64,000 nt of DNA from JAVBJN01 sp031546985. Lineage in GTDB: Bacteria > Bacteroidota > Bacteroidia > Chitinophagales > Chitinophagaceae. Below, in pieces: positions 41,723 to 50,490 of the stretch. A program made the translations under genes and the position numbers. Under the pieces are notes generated by a model, which worked only from the letters and a program-made list of their open reading frames with translations, was not told the DNA's origin and did not search any database. Within the stretch, counting starts at the first letter, position 1, and every line of letters begins with the position of its first letter. Where the stretch lies: contig JAVBJN010000024.1 in assembly GCA_031546985.1 (NCBI GenBank), forward strand, positions 1 to 64,000. Direction: 5' to 3'.

Positions 41723-42799
41723 ATGAAAAGACTGCTACTCTTGTGTATCGCTTTGAGCGGTGCTTTATACAGCCAGGCGCAAATGAGCGCATGGGTCGAC
41801 TACCGCAACGAATTTTACATCGCCGATAACGGCCGTGCCATTAAGAAGGAATCGCTGCCCCCGGTGTCGTTTGCTGTAGGAAGGGTGGCTATCCCTTATA
41901 TCGACAACGCGCGTAATTTTAAGATATACGCCAATGGTACCACCGAGAAGATAAATGATGGGTTTACCAACAGTTTTATCGCTACCGATAACCTGGTGAT
42001 GTACCGCAACTCCTCTGCCATTAACGTATACGAAAACGGTCAGAACCTGGAACTTTCGAGGTTGTGTGATAACTATTTCGTGGGCGACAGTGTAATTCTT
42101 TATTACGATCAGGTAAGGTCTGTATTGAAAGGTTATTACGGTGGCAATACCTACGAGCTGGAAAACTTCCTGGCGGGCGACCCGGCAAGCATTGTAAGCG
42201 TGAGTGATAACATTATCTCTTACCTGAACTTTGCCAACCGGTTTAAGATCTTTTACCACGGCCAGGTGATAGACCAGAGCCCTTATCCTGTAACACAGTT
42301 TAAGGCAGGTAGAAATACGGTAGCTTATATTGACAACAACCGGGAGTTTAAGATATTTTACAAAGGCAGCACTTATGATGCCGACGATTTTCCACCAACC
42401 AAGTTTATGGTAGGAGATGACCTGGTAGCTTTTATCAGCAACGACAGGCATTTTAAGATTTTTTATGACGGGCAAATTCTCGATATTGGTTATTACGAGC
42501 CTGAGTTTAACGTAACCGATTACGTAGTAGCATTTGAAGATGCCAATGGGTACTTCCAGGTGTTTTACAAAGGCAAAACTTACCAGATGGACCTGTACTA
42601 TCCCAAGTCGATGATGATAGGTTACAACAGTATGGCTTTTATAGACCGCAGCAATACGCTTAAAATGTTTTCGGCCGGGCAGATCTACAATGTAACAACC
42701 GCAGCCGTGCAGGAAATACGCCTCGATTATGATGTACTTAAATACACTATGGGCTTTAATATGTATAAAGTGTTTTACAAAGGCCAGGAATTTAAATAA
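41723..42799 (+). CDS. Secreted tandem-repeat protein (FKIFYxG repeats, possible beta-propeller)
   Basis: A 358-residue exported protein with a signal peptide ending YSQAQ. Almost all the rest is nine to ten repeats of about 35 residues, each starting with a strand like FKIFYKG, then a polar turn, a variable strand and a closing strand like VAYIDNNRE: for example FKIYANG, INVYENG, FKIFYHG, FKIFYKG, FKIFYDG, FQVFYKG, LKMFSAG and YKVFYKG. This periodicity suggests a beta-propeller or solenoid. No family recognised. The frame is open upstream, but the signal peptide marks the ATG at 41723. Confidence 0.75.
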   Translation: MKRLLLLCIALSGALYSQAQMSAWVDYRNEFYIADNGRAIKKESLPPVSFAVGRVAIPYIDNARNFKIYANGTTEKINDGFTNSFIATDNLVMYRNSSAINVYENGQNLELSRLCDNYFVGDSVILYYDQVRSVLKGYYGGNTYELENFLAGDPASIVSVSDNIISYLNFANRFKIFYHGQVIDQSPYPVTQFKAGRNTVAYIDNNREFKIFYKGSTYDADDFPPTKFMVGDDLVAFISNDRHFKIFYDGQILDIGYYEPEFNVTDYVVAFEDANGYFQVFYKGKTYQMDLYYPKSMMIGYNSMAFIDRSNTLKMFSAGQIYNVTTAAVQEIRLDYDVLKYTMGFNMYKVFYKGQEFK

Positions 42800-42813
42800 G
42801 CATTAGAAATCAT

Positions 42814-42848
42814 AAAAAAGCCCCTGCAATACAACTGCGGGGGCTTTT
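42814..42848. terminator. Bidirectional hairpin between convergent genes
   Basis: AAAAAAGCCCCTGCA pairs with TGCGGGGGCTTTT around ATACAAC. Confidence 0.8.
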
Positions 42849-42851
42849 ACA

Positions 42852-43115
42852 TTATCTGGCTTTCTTCTTTTTACTTGTTTTGGGAGGCGGTGGTTTGGTT
42901 TGCTGTTTGGCAGTGTCTTGCTTAGGCGGGGCTAGTTTTAAAGTGTCTTCTTTGGGAAACTGCCGGTAAGGAAGCCCGAAGTTGCCAGACTGGGCCATAC
43001 TGTAGGTTTCGTCGCTGCCACTGTGGCTCCGGTGCGCGATCTTTTTGGTTTGCGCATGCAAAACAGATACCGGCAATAGCAGACCACAGATTATAAGTGT
43101 TTGAATTATTTTCAT
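42852..43115 (-). CDS. Small secreted protein with Lys/Pro-rich tail
   Basis: An 87-residue protein with a signal peptide ending VLHAQ and a short mature part that finishes in KPPPPKTSKKKKAR. No domain. It is convergent with the repeat protein and divergent from the membrane protein at 43185. Low-complexity exported proteins of this size often escape classification; whether it is functional is uncertain. Confidence 0.6.
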   Translation of the reverse strand: MKIIQTLIICGLLLPVSVLHAQTKKIAHRSHSGSDETYSMAQSGNFGLPYRQFPKEDTLKLAPPKQDTAKQQTKPPPPKTSKKKKAR

Positions 43116-43184
43116 GCGACTTTTTCCGAAGATAGCAGATTCTTCGTTTTATGATACCTGGCTCAGCCATTTTAACGAATCATT

Positions 43185-44390
43185 ATGCAAAAAACGGTTT
43201 CCCTTGTCTGGTTATGGATTATTGGTTGGGTAGTATTGTTTGTGCTTTCGGTGCCCTTCGAGCATGGTTCGTGGCCCGATCCGGGGCAATTGCTGAGTGG
43301 TGTATTTGAGCAGCTGTACACACCCTTACTACAGCAGGTATTGCATTTGCCTTATAACGGCATTATCCTCTCCGACTCGGCAGGTTTGTATTTGCATGTA
43401 GTGGTGCTAAGCCTGTTGTCGCTGCTATTGGCTGTTGTGTTACAATGGAGATTACAACCGGAGCAGATCATAAAACTGCGCAAGGGACTGCAAGTATTTA
43501 TACGCTATTACCTCGCCTGGGTATTGCTTATTTACGGCTGCAGCAAGCTGTTTAAAGTACAGTTTTACCTGCCGGAGCCCAATATTTTATACACCAGGGT
43601 GGGCGATATGCACCGGGATATGCTTTACTGGACTACAATGGGCGTTTCGCGGGGTTACACTATGTTTTGCGGCGGTTTGGAGATAATAGCAGCAGCGTTG
43701 CTATTGTTTAAAAGAACCACGTTGCTGGGGGCATTGCTTGCATTGGGCGTGTTGCTTAATGTGGTAGCTGTTAATTTCTGCTACGATATTTCTGTAAAAG
43801 TGTTTTCTGTTTTCTTACTGCTGCTGGCGGTGGTGATATTGGTTCTGCATAGGAGCAGCCTTAAAGTATTGGTAGGAATGCCTACCAGCGTGGTTTTTAT
43901 AAACAGGTCCGCAACCCAACCTGCCTTGCATTGGCTTAAACTGTTGGTGGTGACGGGCATGGTAGCCAGCAGCCTCTGGCCCTATATGCGCGATGGAAAT
44001 TTTAACGATGATGTGTATCCCCGTCCTCCGTTTCATGGAGCTTACCAGGTATCTGGTTTTGTATTGGATGGCGATACTGTGCCATCAACGCAACCCGGCA
44101 CGTGGCACCGGGTGTTTGTGCACCGGGAGGGCTATTTTATTGTGCAGCATACCGAAGCAGGTATGGCAGATTATACTTTAACAGTAGATACAACTGCAAA
44201 AACCTGGCTGGTTAAAAGCTATGCCGGGCCTGTGGTACAGGCGGTTTTGCATTACCAGGAGGCAGGCGATAGCTTATTGCATGTATCGGGCGATTGGAAC
44301 GGACAACTCCTGCAATTTGAGCTTAAACGGGAAAGGCTGGAAACCTTGCCGGTATTGCAAAAGGAATTTCACTGGATTGTAAACGAGTAA
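43185..44390 (+). CDS. DoxX-like membrane protein with C-terminal soluble domain
   Basis: A 401-residue protein with about seven hydrophobic segments in its first 280 residues; the central ones (LAWVLLIYGCSKLFKVQFYL and a following pair) recall DoxX/HTTM-type bundles. After the last segment (about residue 285) comes a soluble domain of about 120 residues that contains DGNFNDDVYPRPPFHGAYQV and is probably periplasmic. No enzymatic motif. It is a single gene bounded by a hairpin shared with the DsbA-like gene. Confidence 0.7.
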   Translation: MQKTVSLVWLWIIGWVVLFVLSVPFEHGSWPDPGQLLSGVFEQLYTPLLQQVLHLPYNGIILSDSAGLYLHVVVLSLLSLLLAVVLQWRLQPEQIIKLRKGLQVFIRYYLAWVLLIYGCSKLFKVQFYLPEPNILYTRVGDMHRDMLYWTTMGVSRGYTMFCGGLEIIAAALLLFKRTTLLGALLALGVLLNVVAVNFCYDISVKVFSVFLLLLAVVILVLHRSSLKVLVGMPTSVVFINRSATQPALHWLKLLVVTGMVASSLWPYMRDGNFNDDVYPRPPFHGAYQVSGFVLDGDTVPSTQPGTWHRVFVHREGYFIVQHTEAGMADYTLTVDTTAKTWLVKSYAGPVVQAVLHYQEAGDSLLHVSGDWNGQLLQFELKRERLETLPVLQKEFHWIVNE

Positions 44391-44420
44391 AGCCCCGGCG
44401 GCTGATGCATCCGGGGCTTA
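44390..44420. terminator. Hairpin between convergent genes
   Basis: AAGCCCCGG and CCGGGGCTT form a 9-bp stem. T runs are weak on both sides, so efficiency is uncertain. Confidence 0.55.
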
Positions 44421-44424
44421 TGAT

Positions 44425-45432
44425 TTATGGTTGCTGGTGTATCCACAATGCACCGTTTTTGGAAGGCTGGGTGCGGATTACACCAGCCTGTTGCAAATCC
44501 TGTAAAACGACTTGTGCTTTGGTTTTGTCGAGATTGGACAGGGTGGCAAATTCGGTTAAGGTTAATGTAGGGTAGTGTGCAAACAATTGAGCTGGTGAGA
44601 GGGTTGCATTTTCCGGTTGTGCAGCTGCATACACCTGTTGCACCGCTTTTGCAAATTCGGCATAAGGTTTAAAACCATACAGCGTAAGCGTTTGCCCATC
44701 ACCATTGGTAAGGAATAAGGTTGGGAAGCCCCTTACACCCATATTGGCGGCCAGTTGCAGATCGTCGCGAAACAGTTGCACGGCTTTGCCTTCGGCATCT
44801 TTATGCAGCAATGCGGTATCCAGTCCGGCTTCTGCGGCGGCTTGCTGCAAGTGGCCCCATTGCGTAATGTTTTTCTTTTCCATAAACACCATTTCGCGGA
44901 TTCTTCTTAAAAACACAATGGCTTTTTCTTCGCTTTGCATTTGCGCAGCTTTAAAAGCGATGGAAGGCGGGTAAGAGGAGTTTAACGGATCGGTTAGCCA
45001 TACATCGCCATCGATGGGCATATCGTAATAAGCGCTGGCTTCTTCCCAATGGTGCGCCACATCAGATGGTTTGCTGATGCCGCCACTGTTGTACACCTCC
45101 CAGGAAGGGAGCAAGCCACCCATATGGTATTCTATCTCTATGGTATTGCCATATTCCAGTTTTAGTTTACGCAGTTGCGGTTCAATGCCCCAGCAAGAAG
45201 AACAAATCGGATCGGTGAAATAAATGACCTTTACCGGCTTGCGGCTTTTTTTAACAGGTCCGGCCTGTGTGGTTGTAGTAGCAGCAGGCAATTCGCAGGC
45301 GCCCGTTTGCGGATCGCAGTTTAACGGATTGGTTTTAGTCTGATCTGTCATTTTTTCTTTTGCAGTTTGCGCCCTGCATGCGCCAGCCAGTAATAGCGAC
45401 GAGCAGGAGAGTATGATTAATAATAGTTTCAT
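44425..45432 (-). CDS. DsbA-family lipoprotein (FrnE/YjbH-like)
   Basis: A 335-residue exported protein with lipobox LLAGAC (Cys19). The thioredoxin-type DsbA domain has its active site at FTDPICSSCWGIEPQLR (CxxC), a helical insert, and the cis-proline in MGVRGFPTLFLTNGDG. The extra C-terminal ~70 residues (HYPTLTLTEFATLSNLDKTK...) resemble a winged-helix-like tail seen in some members. It is probably a thiol oxidase/isomerase in the envelope. It is divergent from an HxlR regulator that may control it. Confidence 0.85.
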   Translation of the reverse strand: MKLLLIILSCSSLLLAGACRAQTAKEKMTDQTKTNPLNCDPQTGACELPAATTTTQAGPVKKSRKPVKVIYFTDPICSSCWGIEPQLRKLKLEYGNTIEIEYHMGGLLPSWEVYNSGGISKPSDVAHHWEEASAYYDMPIDGDVWLTDPLNSSYPPSIAFKAAQMQSEEKAIVFLRRIREMVFMEKKNITQWGHLQQAAAEAGLDTALLHKDAEGKAVQLFRDDLQLAANMGVRGFPTLFLTNGDGQTLTLYGFKPYAEFAKAVQQVYAAAQPENATLSPAQLFAHYPTLTLTEFATLSNLDKTKAQVVLQDLQQAGVIRTQPSKNGALWIHQQP

Positions 45433-45617
45433 GTGTGGTTTTACAGCGTGGTGTAAAATTGCCCCATTCTTCTCAATGCTGCAATAAGTCAGAAAAATAT
45501 GACTGGTATCATTCTTTCAATATTAGCGTCTCTTTATTTTGACTTTGGAGGTTCTGAATATTTCGTTTCTGGCAGAAACGAGGCAATAAAAATGCTGGTG
45601 GGTAACGGTCTGCTTGC

Positions 45618-45640
45618 TAGATTTGCCGTGTTTCGGCAAA
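45618..45640 (+). promoter_or_regulatory. HxlR promoter with overlapping inverted repeat
   Basis: TAGATTTG at 45618-45625 is a perfect -7 box. TTTGCCG (45622-45628) and CGGCAAA (45634-45640) form a perfect 7-bp inverted repeat that starts inside the box, well placed for autoregulation by the HxlR protein. Another hairpin, TCGTTTCTG/CAGAAACGA, lies upstream near 45560. The divergent region 45433-45713 holds no convincing gene. Confidence 0.5.
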
Positions 45641-45713
45641 GAAAGGTGTTTGTAGCGGCATTATTGGAAAGTGCCATTTATATAAACCTGGAAAAATAAC
45701 AAAGCAGCAGCAT

Positions 45714-46013
45714 ATGAACGATAATACAGAACAGGGGCCTTGCCCTGCAGAAGGATTACTGAAACAATTGAGTGGCAAATGGAAACCGCAGATATTCCGG
45801 CTGGCGCTGGAAGGGCCGCTGCGGTTTAATGCGTTGTTGCGTGCCTTGCCGGGTTCCAGCAAGCAATCTGTTGCTGTTGCTTTAAAAGAGCTGGAAGATG
45901 CCGGATTGCTATATAGAACGATTGTTCAAGAAAAACCATTGCATGTGACCTACCAGCTTACGGCTAAAGGCCAGTCTGTAATTCCCGTATTTCAATCGCT
46001 GGAGCATTTTTAG
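45714..46013 (+). CDS. HxlR-family winged-helix regulator
   Basis: A 99-residue DNA-binding protein. The HxlR hallmark CPAEGLLKQLSGKWKPQIFR begins at Cys10, followed by LRFNALLRALPGSSKQSVAV (recognition helix) and the wing TIVQEKPLHVTYQLTAKG. Many HxlR proteins sense thiol-reactive compounds through the N-terminal cysteine and control a divergent gene, here the DsbA-like protein. Start ATG at 45714. Confidence 0.9.
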   Translation: MNDNTEQGPCPAEGLLKQLSGKWKPQIFRLALEGPLRFNALLRALPGSSKQSVAVALKELEDAGLLYRTIVQEKPLHVTYQLTAKGQSVIPVFQSLEHF

Positions 46014-46120
46014 CGAACGGAATTGAAAAATGGTCAATCAGGACGAAAAATATGTTTCGCAAGGGTGGTATGTATCAGAATCTTGGGTGATCTTTGCGCC
46101 TTCATTTAAATTTTATTGCT

Positions 46121-46561
46121 ATGAAAAATGCTTTAGTTGTAGTAGCATCGGTTGCTACTGTTTTTGTTTTCTCGTGTAAGAAAGACAAAAAAGACAATCC
46201 TCCGGCTCCTGCGGCCAAAACCCAGAAAGAACTGATTGTAGGTAAATGGAACCTGGATAATTCTATTACGCATAGTTTTTACCATGGCCAGGATTATAGA
46301 GATACCACAAGAAATGATGGCAGTGTAGCGTTTTTCCTGGATGGAAAAATGGTTTCTTATGATAAAACCGGCGCAGTAGACGATTCTGCTGCTTATGTAC
46401 TGCCTAAAGATGGTATGCTGGTAGTGTATGACCGTACACCCGGCGATGGCGATACTTCTGTTATTCAGCAGCTGGATGCCCACAACCTTAAAGTTTACAA
46501 CAAGTATACTGACCAGAACGGGGTAGATTATGACGAGGACTGGACTTCAATGACCCGCTAA
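46121..46561 (+). CDS. Lipocalin-like lipoprotein
   Basis: A 146-residue lipoprotein; lipobox FVFSC (Cys19) is followed by a lysine-rich linker (KKDKKDNPPAPAAKTQ). The mature domain begins ELIVGKWNLDNS, the GxW pattern of lipocalin-like Bacteroidota lipoproteins, and ends DYDEDWTSMTR. A ligand is not known. The ATG at 46121 is used because the -7-like GATCTTTG at 46088-46095 lies before it. It ends at a hairpin terminator. Confidence 0.78.
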   Translation: MKNALVVVASVATVFVFSCKKDKKDNPPAPAAKTQKELIVGKWNLDNSITHSFYHGQDYRDTTRNDGSVAFFLDGKMVSYDKTGAVDDSAAYVLPKDGMLVVYDRTPGDGDTSVIQQLDAHNLKVYNKYTDQNGVDYDEDWTSMTR

Positions 46562-46594
46562 GGTTAACGTATATACCAACATAGTAGCATAAGC

Positions 46595-46622
46595 AAACCC
46601 GGCGCGCAAGTGCCGGGTTTTA
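46595..46622. terminator. Hairpin terminator
   Basis: AAACCCGGC and GCCGGGTTT pair around GCGCAAGT; it serves the lipocalin-like gene and the convergent gene at 46629. Confidence 0.75.
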
Positions 46623-46628
46623 TGTTTT

Positions 46629-47507
46629 CTAATTACCAATCATTGGTGATGGTGGTAGTTCTTTTATTTCCTTTTTAAGCAGCTTTCCGTTCTGATTGTA
46701 GGTTTGGATGGTTTCCTTTACAACCGTTGCCGTTACCTGTGTTTTCTTTTTTCCGTTGGCGTAATAAGTAGTGCGTATGCTCACAGTATCGTTAAATTGG
46801 AATGTGGTAGCCAGGCTTCTTTTTTCTTCTGCGGTTAAACGCCCAGCCGTGTCATATTCCTTAGTGGTGCGCCATGTGTCCGTTTTGTCGTTGCTGGCCT
46901 TTTGCTGCACTTTTCCATTGGGGTAAAATAAGGTATATGTTTTGGCTGATTCGTCTTCTATGCTAATAAGGTAACCCCTGGGCGAAAAAACTTTAATGAG
47001 CGGTACGCCTCCGGCATAGGTGGCTTCCCTTACCTTTTGGCCCGATTTGTAATTTTTTATCATGGCGGTGTGCCCGCTGCTATCATAGACGGTTACGGAT
47101 TGAATAAGCCCTGCATCGTACTCGGTTTCGGACAGTACACGGCCACTATCGTTGGTTTCTACTACCGCCGATAATTTCCCTTGCTGGTATACCTTAATGG
47201 TACCAATAGCCATGCCATTGCGGGTATTAAAACTACTGTGAAAATCGCCTTCGAATATTTTAACCGAATCGTTGATCTCCCCGTTGCCCGAGATATGAAA
47301 GTAAAATTTTGAGTCTTCGCGACTGTAAGGCGTTACATAGTAGCCCTCCGGCAAAGGGTTGCCTTTGGCGTCGGAAACGGCCAGCTCGAGCTTGGTCTTT
47401 TCCCGGATAATCCTGTCCTGCTCTGCCAGTGGTTTATATTGCTGCGCGCAGGCCGTATTTGCAGCCAGTGCAAAACCCACCGCGATAGATAATTGCCGTA
47501 AAAACAT
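46629..47507 (-). CDS. Secreted protein with toxin_YwqK/MORN-like repeats
   Basis: A 292-residue exported protein with a signal peptide ending TACAQQ. The body holds repeated short beta units such as TIKVYQQGKLSAVVET, SGRVLSETEYDAG, GKVQQKASNDKT and RTTYYANGKKKTQ, of the kind found in MORN or YwqK-like repeat proteins. No catalytic residues are evident. It is the downstream gene of a pair with the hypothetical protein at 47540 (32 bp apart). Function unknown. Confidence 0.65.
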   Translation of the reverse strand: MFLRQLSIAVGFALAANTACAQQYKPLAEQDRIIREKTKLELAVSDAKGNPLPEGYYVTPYSREDSKFYFHISGNGEINDSVKIFEGDFHSSFNTRNGMAIGTIKVYQQGKLSAVVETNDSGRVLSETEYDAGLIQSVTVYDSSGHTAMIKNYKSGQKVREATYAGGVPLIKVFSPRGYLISIEDESAKTYTLFYPNGKVQQKASNDKTDTWRTTKEYDTAGRLTAEEKRSLATTFQFNDTVSIRTTYYANGKKKTQVTATVVKETIQTYNQNGKLLKKEIKELPPSPMIGN

Positions 47508-47539
47508 AGGTATGGTTGGTTGAAATGCAATAATACGTA

Positions 47540-48451
47540 TTAGCTGAAGAATGCAGTGCTTTTAGATACTTTGCTAAAATGCTTTAACACCATAGCGCCA
47601 TACTTCTTTTCGAGCTCTTTCCACTGCGCGGCAGCCAGGGGTAAAAAAGCCAGCGTATCGCTGCCGGCAGACGCTTTGCAAAAACGGATTTCATAATCGG
47701 GCTGTATTACATCATTTAGGGTAACCAGCGTGGTATCTCGGTCGGCGCCACTGCTCCGGTAAGGAACTTTCCTTTTCATTTCCCCGTATTCGATAATAAG
47801 CTCAAAACCCGGGTTTTCGAATACTTCTTTAACTGTGGCAGATAACCGGCCGGTTTGCAGTATGTCTTCGCAATACCGGATAATAGCATCGTCTTCCTCC
47901 CGCCAGTCAACCCACATCACAGCATCATAAGTTCCCGAAAAGGTTTTATGAAAGGCAACAGTTGAACCCTCGCTGAGGTAGCGCTTTACCATTTCAAAAG
48001 CATTGCTGGTAATGCGGTCGGGTGCGGTATGCAGCGATTGTGGCAATTGGAGGTGCTGGTACCAGGCCAGGAAAATACGGTCTATCAATTGAATATGATC
48101 GGGGTTGGTAGTGGGCGGACAGGTGTACCACGTGGCACCAGACCCTTCGCTGTAGCGGTATTCTATTGCGCCATCTACAACCCCCATGTATGCAAAAAAC
48201 GGATTGTTCTGCCACTTGATATGGGCTGGTATTTTTTGAGGCCGTATGCTGTGGTAACCTCTGTAGAAGCCTGGTTCGCTCTCCCAGGATATATTAGAGC
48301 CTAAACGCTGCAGCTTGCCGGTTACAGGCATTGAAGCGGCGCTAAGGTTGTGCAGGGCACCGTATGCAAAAATATCCTCAATTTGTTGTGTCGTAGTGGC
48401 GCCTTTGGCCTGAAGAGCAGGACTGCCAAATAGCTTTTTCAAAATTCCCAT
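47540..48451 (-). CDS. Hypothetical protein
   Basis: A 303-residue cytoplasmic protein. It starts MGILKKLFGSPALQAKG, a leader reminiscent of small cytosolic proteins named after such K-K-L-F-G starts, but the rest has no motif I recognise. It contains many tryptophan and tyrosine residues (TWYTCPPTTNPDHIQLIDR, YDAVMWVDWREEDDAIIRY). An alternative ATG lies two codons upstream at 48457. It precedes the exported repeat protein at 46629 on the same strand; no signal peptide. The 125-bp gap upstream shows nothing. Confidence 0.6.
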   Translation of the reverse strand: MGILKKLFGSPALQAKGATTTQQIEDIFAYGALHNLSAASMPVTGKLQRLGSNISWESEPGFYRGYHSIRPQKIPAHIKWQNNPFFAYMGVVDGAIEYRYSEGSGATWYTCPPTTNPDHIQLIDRIFLAWYQHLQLPQSLHTAPDRITSNAFEMVKRYLSEGSTVAFHKTFSGTYDAVMWVDWREEDDAIIRYCEDILQTGRLSATVKEVFENPGFELIIEYGEMKRKVPYRSSGADRDTTLVTLNDVIQPDYEIRFCKASAGSDTLAFLPLAAAQWKELEKKYGAMVLKHFSKVSKSTAFFS

Positions 48452-48582
48452 GGTCATTATCTTTTTTTATAAAATTGCTGGTTGCTGCCGTTAGGTATAA
48501 AACGGCGCAGAGATAAGGATTGTTCATTTTGGTGGTGGTTGGTTGATGAGGAAAAGTACAGGTTAATTACATATAGACAATA

Positions 48583-49548
48583 TTATTTTTTTAATTGTTG
48601 GTTAATCCATGCCAGGCAGTCTCCGGAGTCCATAATAGACCAGGAGTGCGGGTGCCGCTGGCCGTTGGGTTTTACCCCTTTATTTTCGGTTACAATCATT
48701 TCAGCATGCTGGTTGCCATTCAGTTGCAGCAAATTAATCATGGCCGAAATATCGGTGCAGTTTAAATCGTATAAATCGCGATGGCGGTTTTCCATTTGCC
48801 AGAGAATAGCGGGTTCGGTATAAATGCGAACCGGTGTATGCAAGAGGTACCGCGCATTGCCGCCATCTTTTTCGCTGTGGGTGTAGATAGCATGTTTTAG
48901 ATAGGTAGCAGGAGCGGTTTGGGGAGAGCCACCCAGCGCTTCTGTATATAAATGCATGATCCAATTACCTTCATTAACTGCGGCTTCGGAGAAATTGCGG
49001 GCCACATCACGCTCGGCATGCGTCCACAAGTGGGCAAGATCAAGTGGCGGGTCTACGCCAAAAACTGCTTTGGGTATAATGAAAGTATTGCCAGGGTTTT
49101 GGTTGGCCTTTTCGGTATAGCTCAGCGCTACCATGCCACCGCCCGAGAACCCGCCTATAATAAACTGGTTTTTTGGCACTTTGTGCTGCCGTACCACCTG
49201 GCGGAAAATGGTATCCAAAAAAGCGTGTTCCTGCTCAAATGTGGCAATGCCCTGGTTAAGCGATGGGAATACCACCAGTATATTTTGCTGCACTGCCAGT
49301 GCGGGCAGCGTAAGTTGGTTCATTACATCGGGCACCTGCTCAAAAGCGCCGGGTAAAATAGCCAATACGCCTACAGGCTGGCCGGCCGGGATAAGTTTGG
49401 TGTAAAAAAGTGAGGCAGAATCGGCGGTTTGCGATGCATAAAGCCTTTTATGGTTTTTCCAGGATACGGTTACTTTTTCTGTTTTTTGGGCATAAGCAAC
49501 AGAACAGCAGCACAATAAAATAAAAACAAAGGATAAAAGTCTCGCCAT
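48583..49548 (-). CDS. Secreted alpha/beta hydrolase
   Basis: A 321-residue exported hydrolase. The signal peptide ends SVAYAQK. The nucleophile serine lies in IIGGFSGGGMVALSY (GxSxG), the aspartate probably in PKAVFGVDPPLD or a later loop, and the histidine in NGQRHPHSWSIMDSG near the end. The pattern resembles dipeptidyl-peptidase/esterase-like enzymes. A frame runs 19 codons further upstream but lacks a signal-peptide N-region; the ATG at 49548 gives a good one. Substrate unknown. Confidence 0.8.
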   Translation of the reverse strand: MARLLSFVFILLCCCSVAYAQKTEKVTVSWKNHKRLYASQTADSASLFYTKLIPAGQPVGVLAILPGAFEQVPDVMNQLTLPALAVQQNILVVFPSLNQGIATFEQEHAFLDTIFRQVVRQHKVPKNQFIIGGFSGGGMVALSYTEKANQNPGNTFIIPKAVFGVDPPLDLAHLWTHAERDVARNFSEAAVNEGNWIMHLYTEALGGSPQTAPATYLKHAIYTHSEKDGGNARYLLHTPVRIYTEPAILWQMENRHRDLYDLNCTDISAMINLLQLNGNQHAEMIVTENKGVKPNGQRHPHSWSIMDSGDCLAWINQQLKK

Positions 49549-49667
49549 ACACCACTCGGTTTTGCACACATCCATAGAATAACCACAGGCCGTATTACAG
49601 CCCATGCCGGATGCGATATGAAGATAATGAAATATTTGTTGGAAAGGTAGTACGCGCTACTTTTATA

Positions 49668-50080
49668 TTATGCTTTTTTGCTGCGCATGGCCCTGGTGTG
49701 TGCCAATTGCTTATCGTGCTGCATTTTACGGTATGCTTCGGAGTCGAGTGCTACCAGCGCTACCTTACCCTCGGCATTGTGGTGGGTACCCCAGCCATAC
49801 CGTTTGGAGAGCGGCGAAGCACGCAGGCTTGCCCTTTGGAAAAAAGCTTTTGTCGCTCGGTCTCATACTCGCTGGGTGCGAGATCCAGCTTTTGGGCATG
49901 GCAGAGAAACAAGATGTCGTCGGACGTGTATTGGTATGGGTGCTTGCTCAGCAGATCGAACTGTAGGTTGGCCACTGTTAAGTTTCCTTCTTTTACCGGA
50001 GGTACTTCTGCGGTAAGGGCCGGAGAGTCTTCTGCTACTTCAATAAAAGTGTCGGTATAATTTGTGGTATGCGTTTTCAT
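49668..50080 (-). pseudogene. DUF6157 protein gene with a 4-bp frameshift
   Basis: The N-terminal frame from ATG 50080 reads MKTHTTNYTDTFIEVAEDSP, YQYTSDDILFLCHAQ and FSKGQAC, which I recognise as DUF6157. There the frame breaks near 49835 and the normal C-terminus continues in another frame: RASPLSKRYGWGTHHNAEGK, then ALDSEAYRKMQ and THTRAMRSKKA-like sequence, to a stop at 49668. The break point (GCCTGCGT) looks like loss of one CCTG unit from GCCTGCCTGCGT. It could be a real mutation, a phase-variable tract or a sequencing error. Unshifted reading gives only 106 residues. Confidence 0.8.
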
Positions 50081-50141
50081 AAAAGCGTATTTGGGTACAT
50101 CAAGATAGTTATTCGGGCCATTTACTCAAAATTTAACCGCT

Positions 50142-50438
50142 TCACGATTGTCTGAAACACAGGCCCTTTGCTTCAAGCACGGCTTTTAGCTTAGCCATTG
50201 CATTGGGGCCCATACCATGTAAGGCAAGTAGTTCCTTCTCGGTAAACTGGCTTAATTGCTCGGCTGTGGCAATGCCTGCTTGCTCCAGCGCCCGTCTTGC
50301 AGGGGCCGATACAATAGCAAGCATACCTGCAGATGGTTTGCTTTGTGCTGCGCAAACCGGGCACACAGGGCAATCGCTGCTTTTGTAATACACATGTCTC
50401 TTTTCGCAGGTTTTTTTGTGCTGTTCTGCTTTGTCCAT
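50142..50438 (-). CDS. RNA polymerase alpha C-terminal-like (HhH) small protein
   Basis: A 98-residue protein. Residues 40-98 (VSAPARRALEQAGIATAEQL then EKELLALHGMGPNAMAKLKA) match the alpha-CTD-like helix-hairpin-helix fold found in many small Bacteroidota proteins. The N-terminal part has Cys11 and a CPVCPVC cluster at 23-29, which could hold zinc or form disulfides. It is probably a DNA- or protein-binding accessory factor rather than an RNA polymerase subunit. Stand-alone; no promoter box identified. Confidence 0.75.
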   Translation of the reverse strand: MDKAEQHKKTCEKRHVYYKSSDCPVCPVCAAQSKPSAGMLAIVSAPARRALEQAGIATAEQLSQFTEKELLALHGMGPNAMAKLKAVLEAKGLCFRQS

Positions 50439-50490
50439 ATTCCGGTTTTCCGGTCATAAAAATACGGTTCTTTCCACATTCGGGTAAATC

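Noticed and set aside
45499..45699. A 66-residue frame between the DsbA-like and HxlR genes
   Set aside because: It contains the HxlR -7 box and operator-like repeat and shows no protein-family features.
49611..50060. Long plus-strand frames opposite the DUF6157 gene
   Set aside because: They are antisense to recognisable DUF6157 sequence and have no signature of their own.
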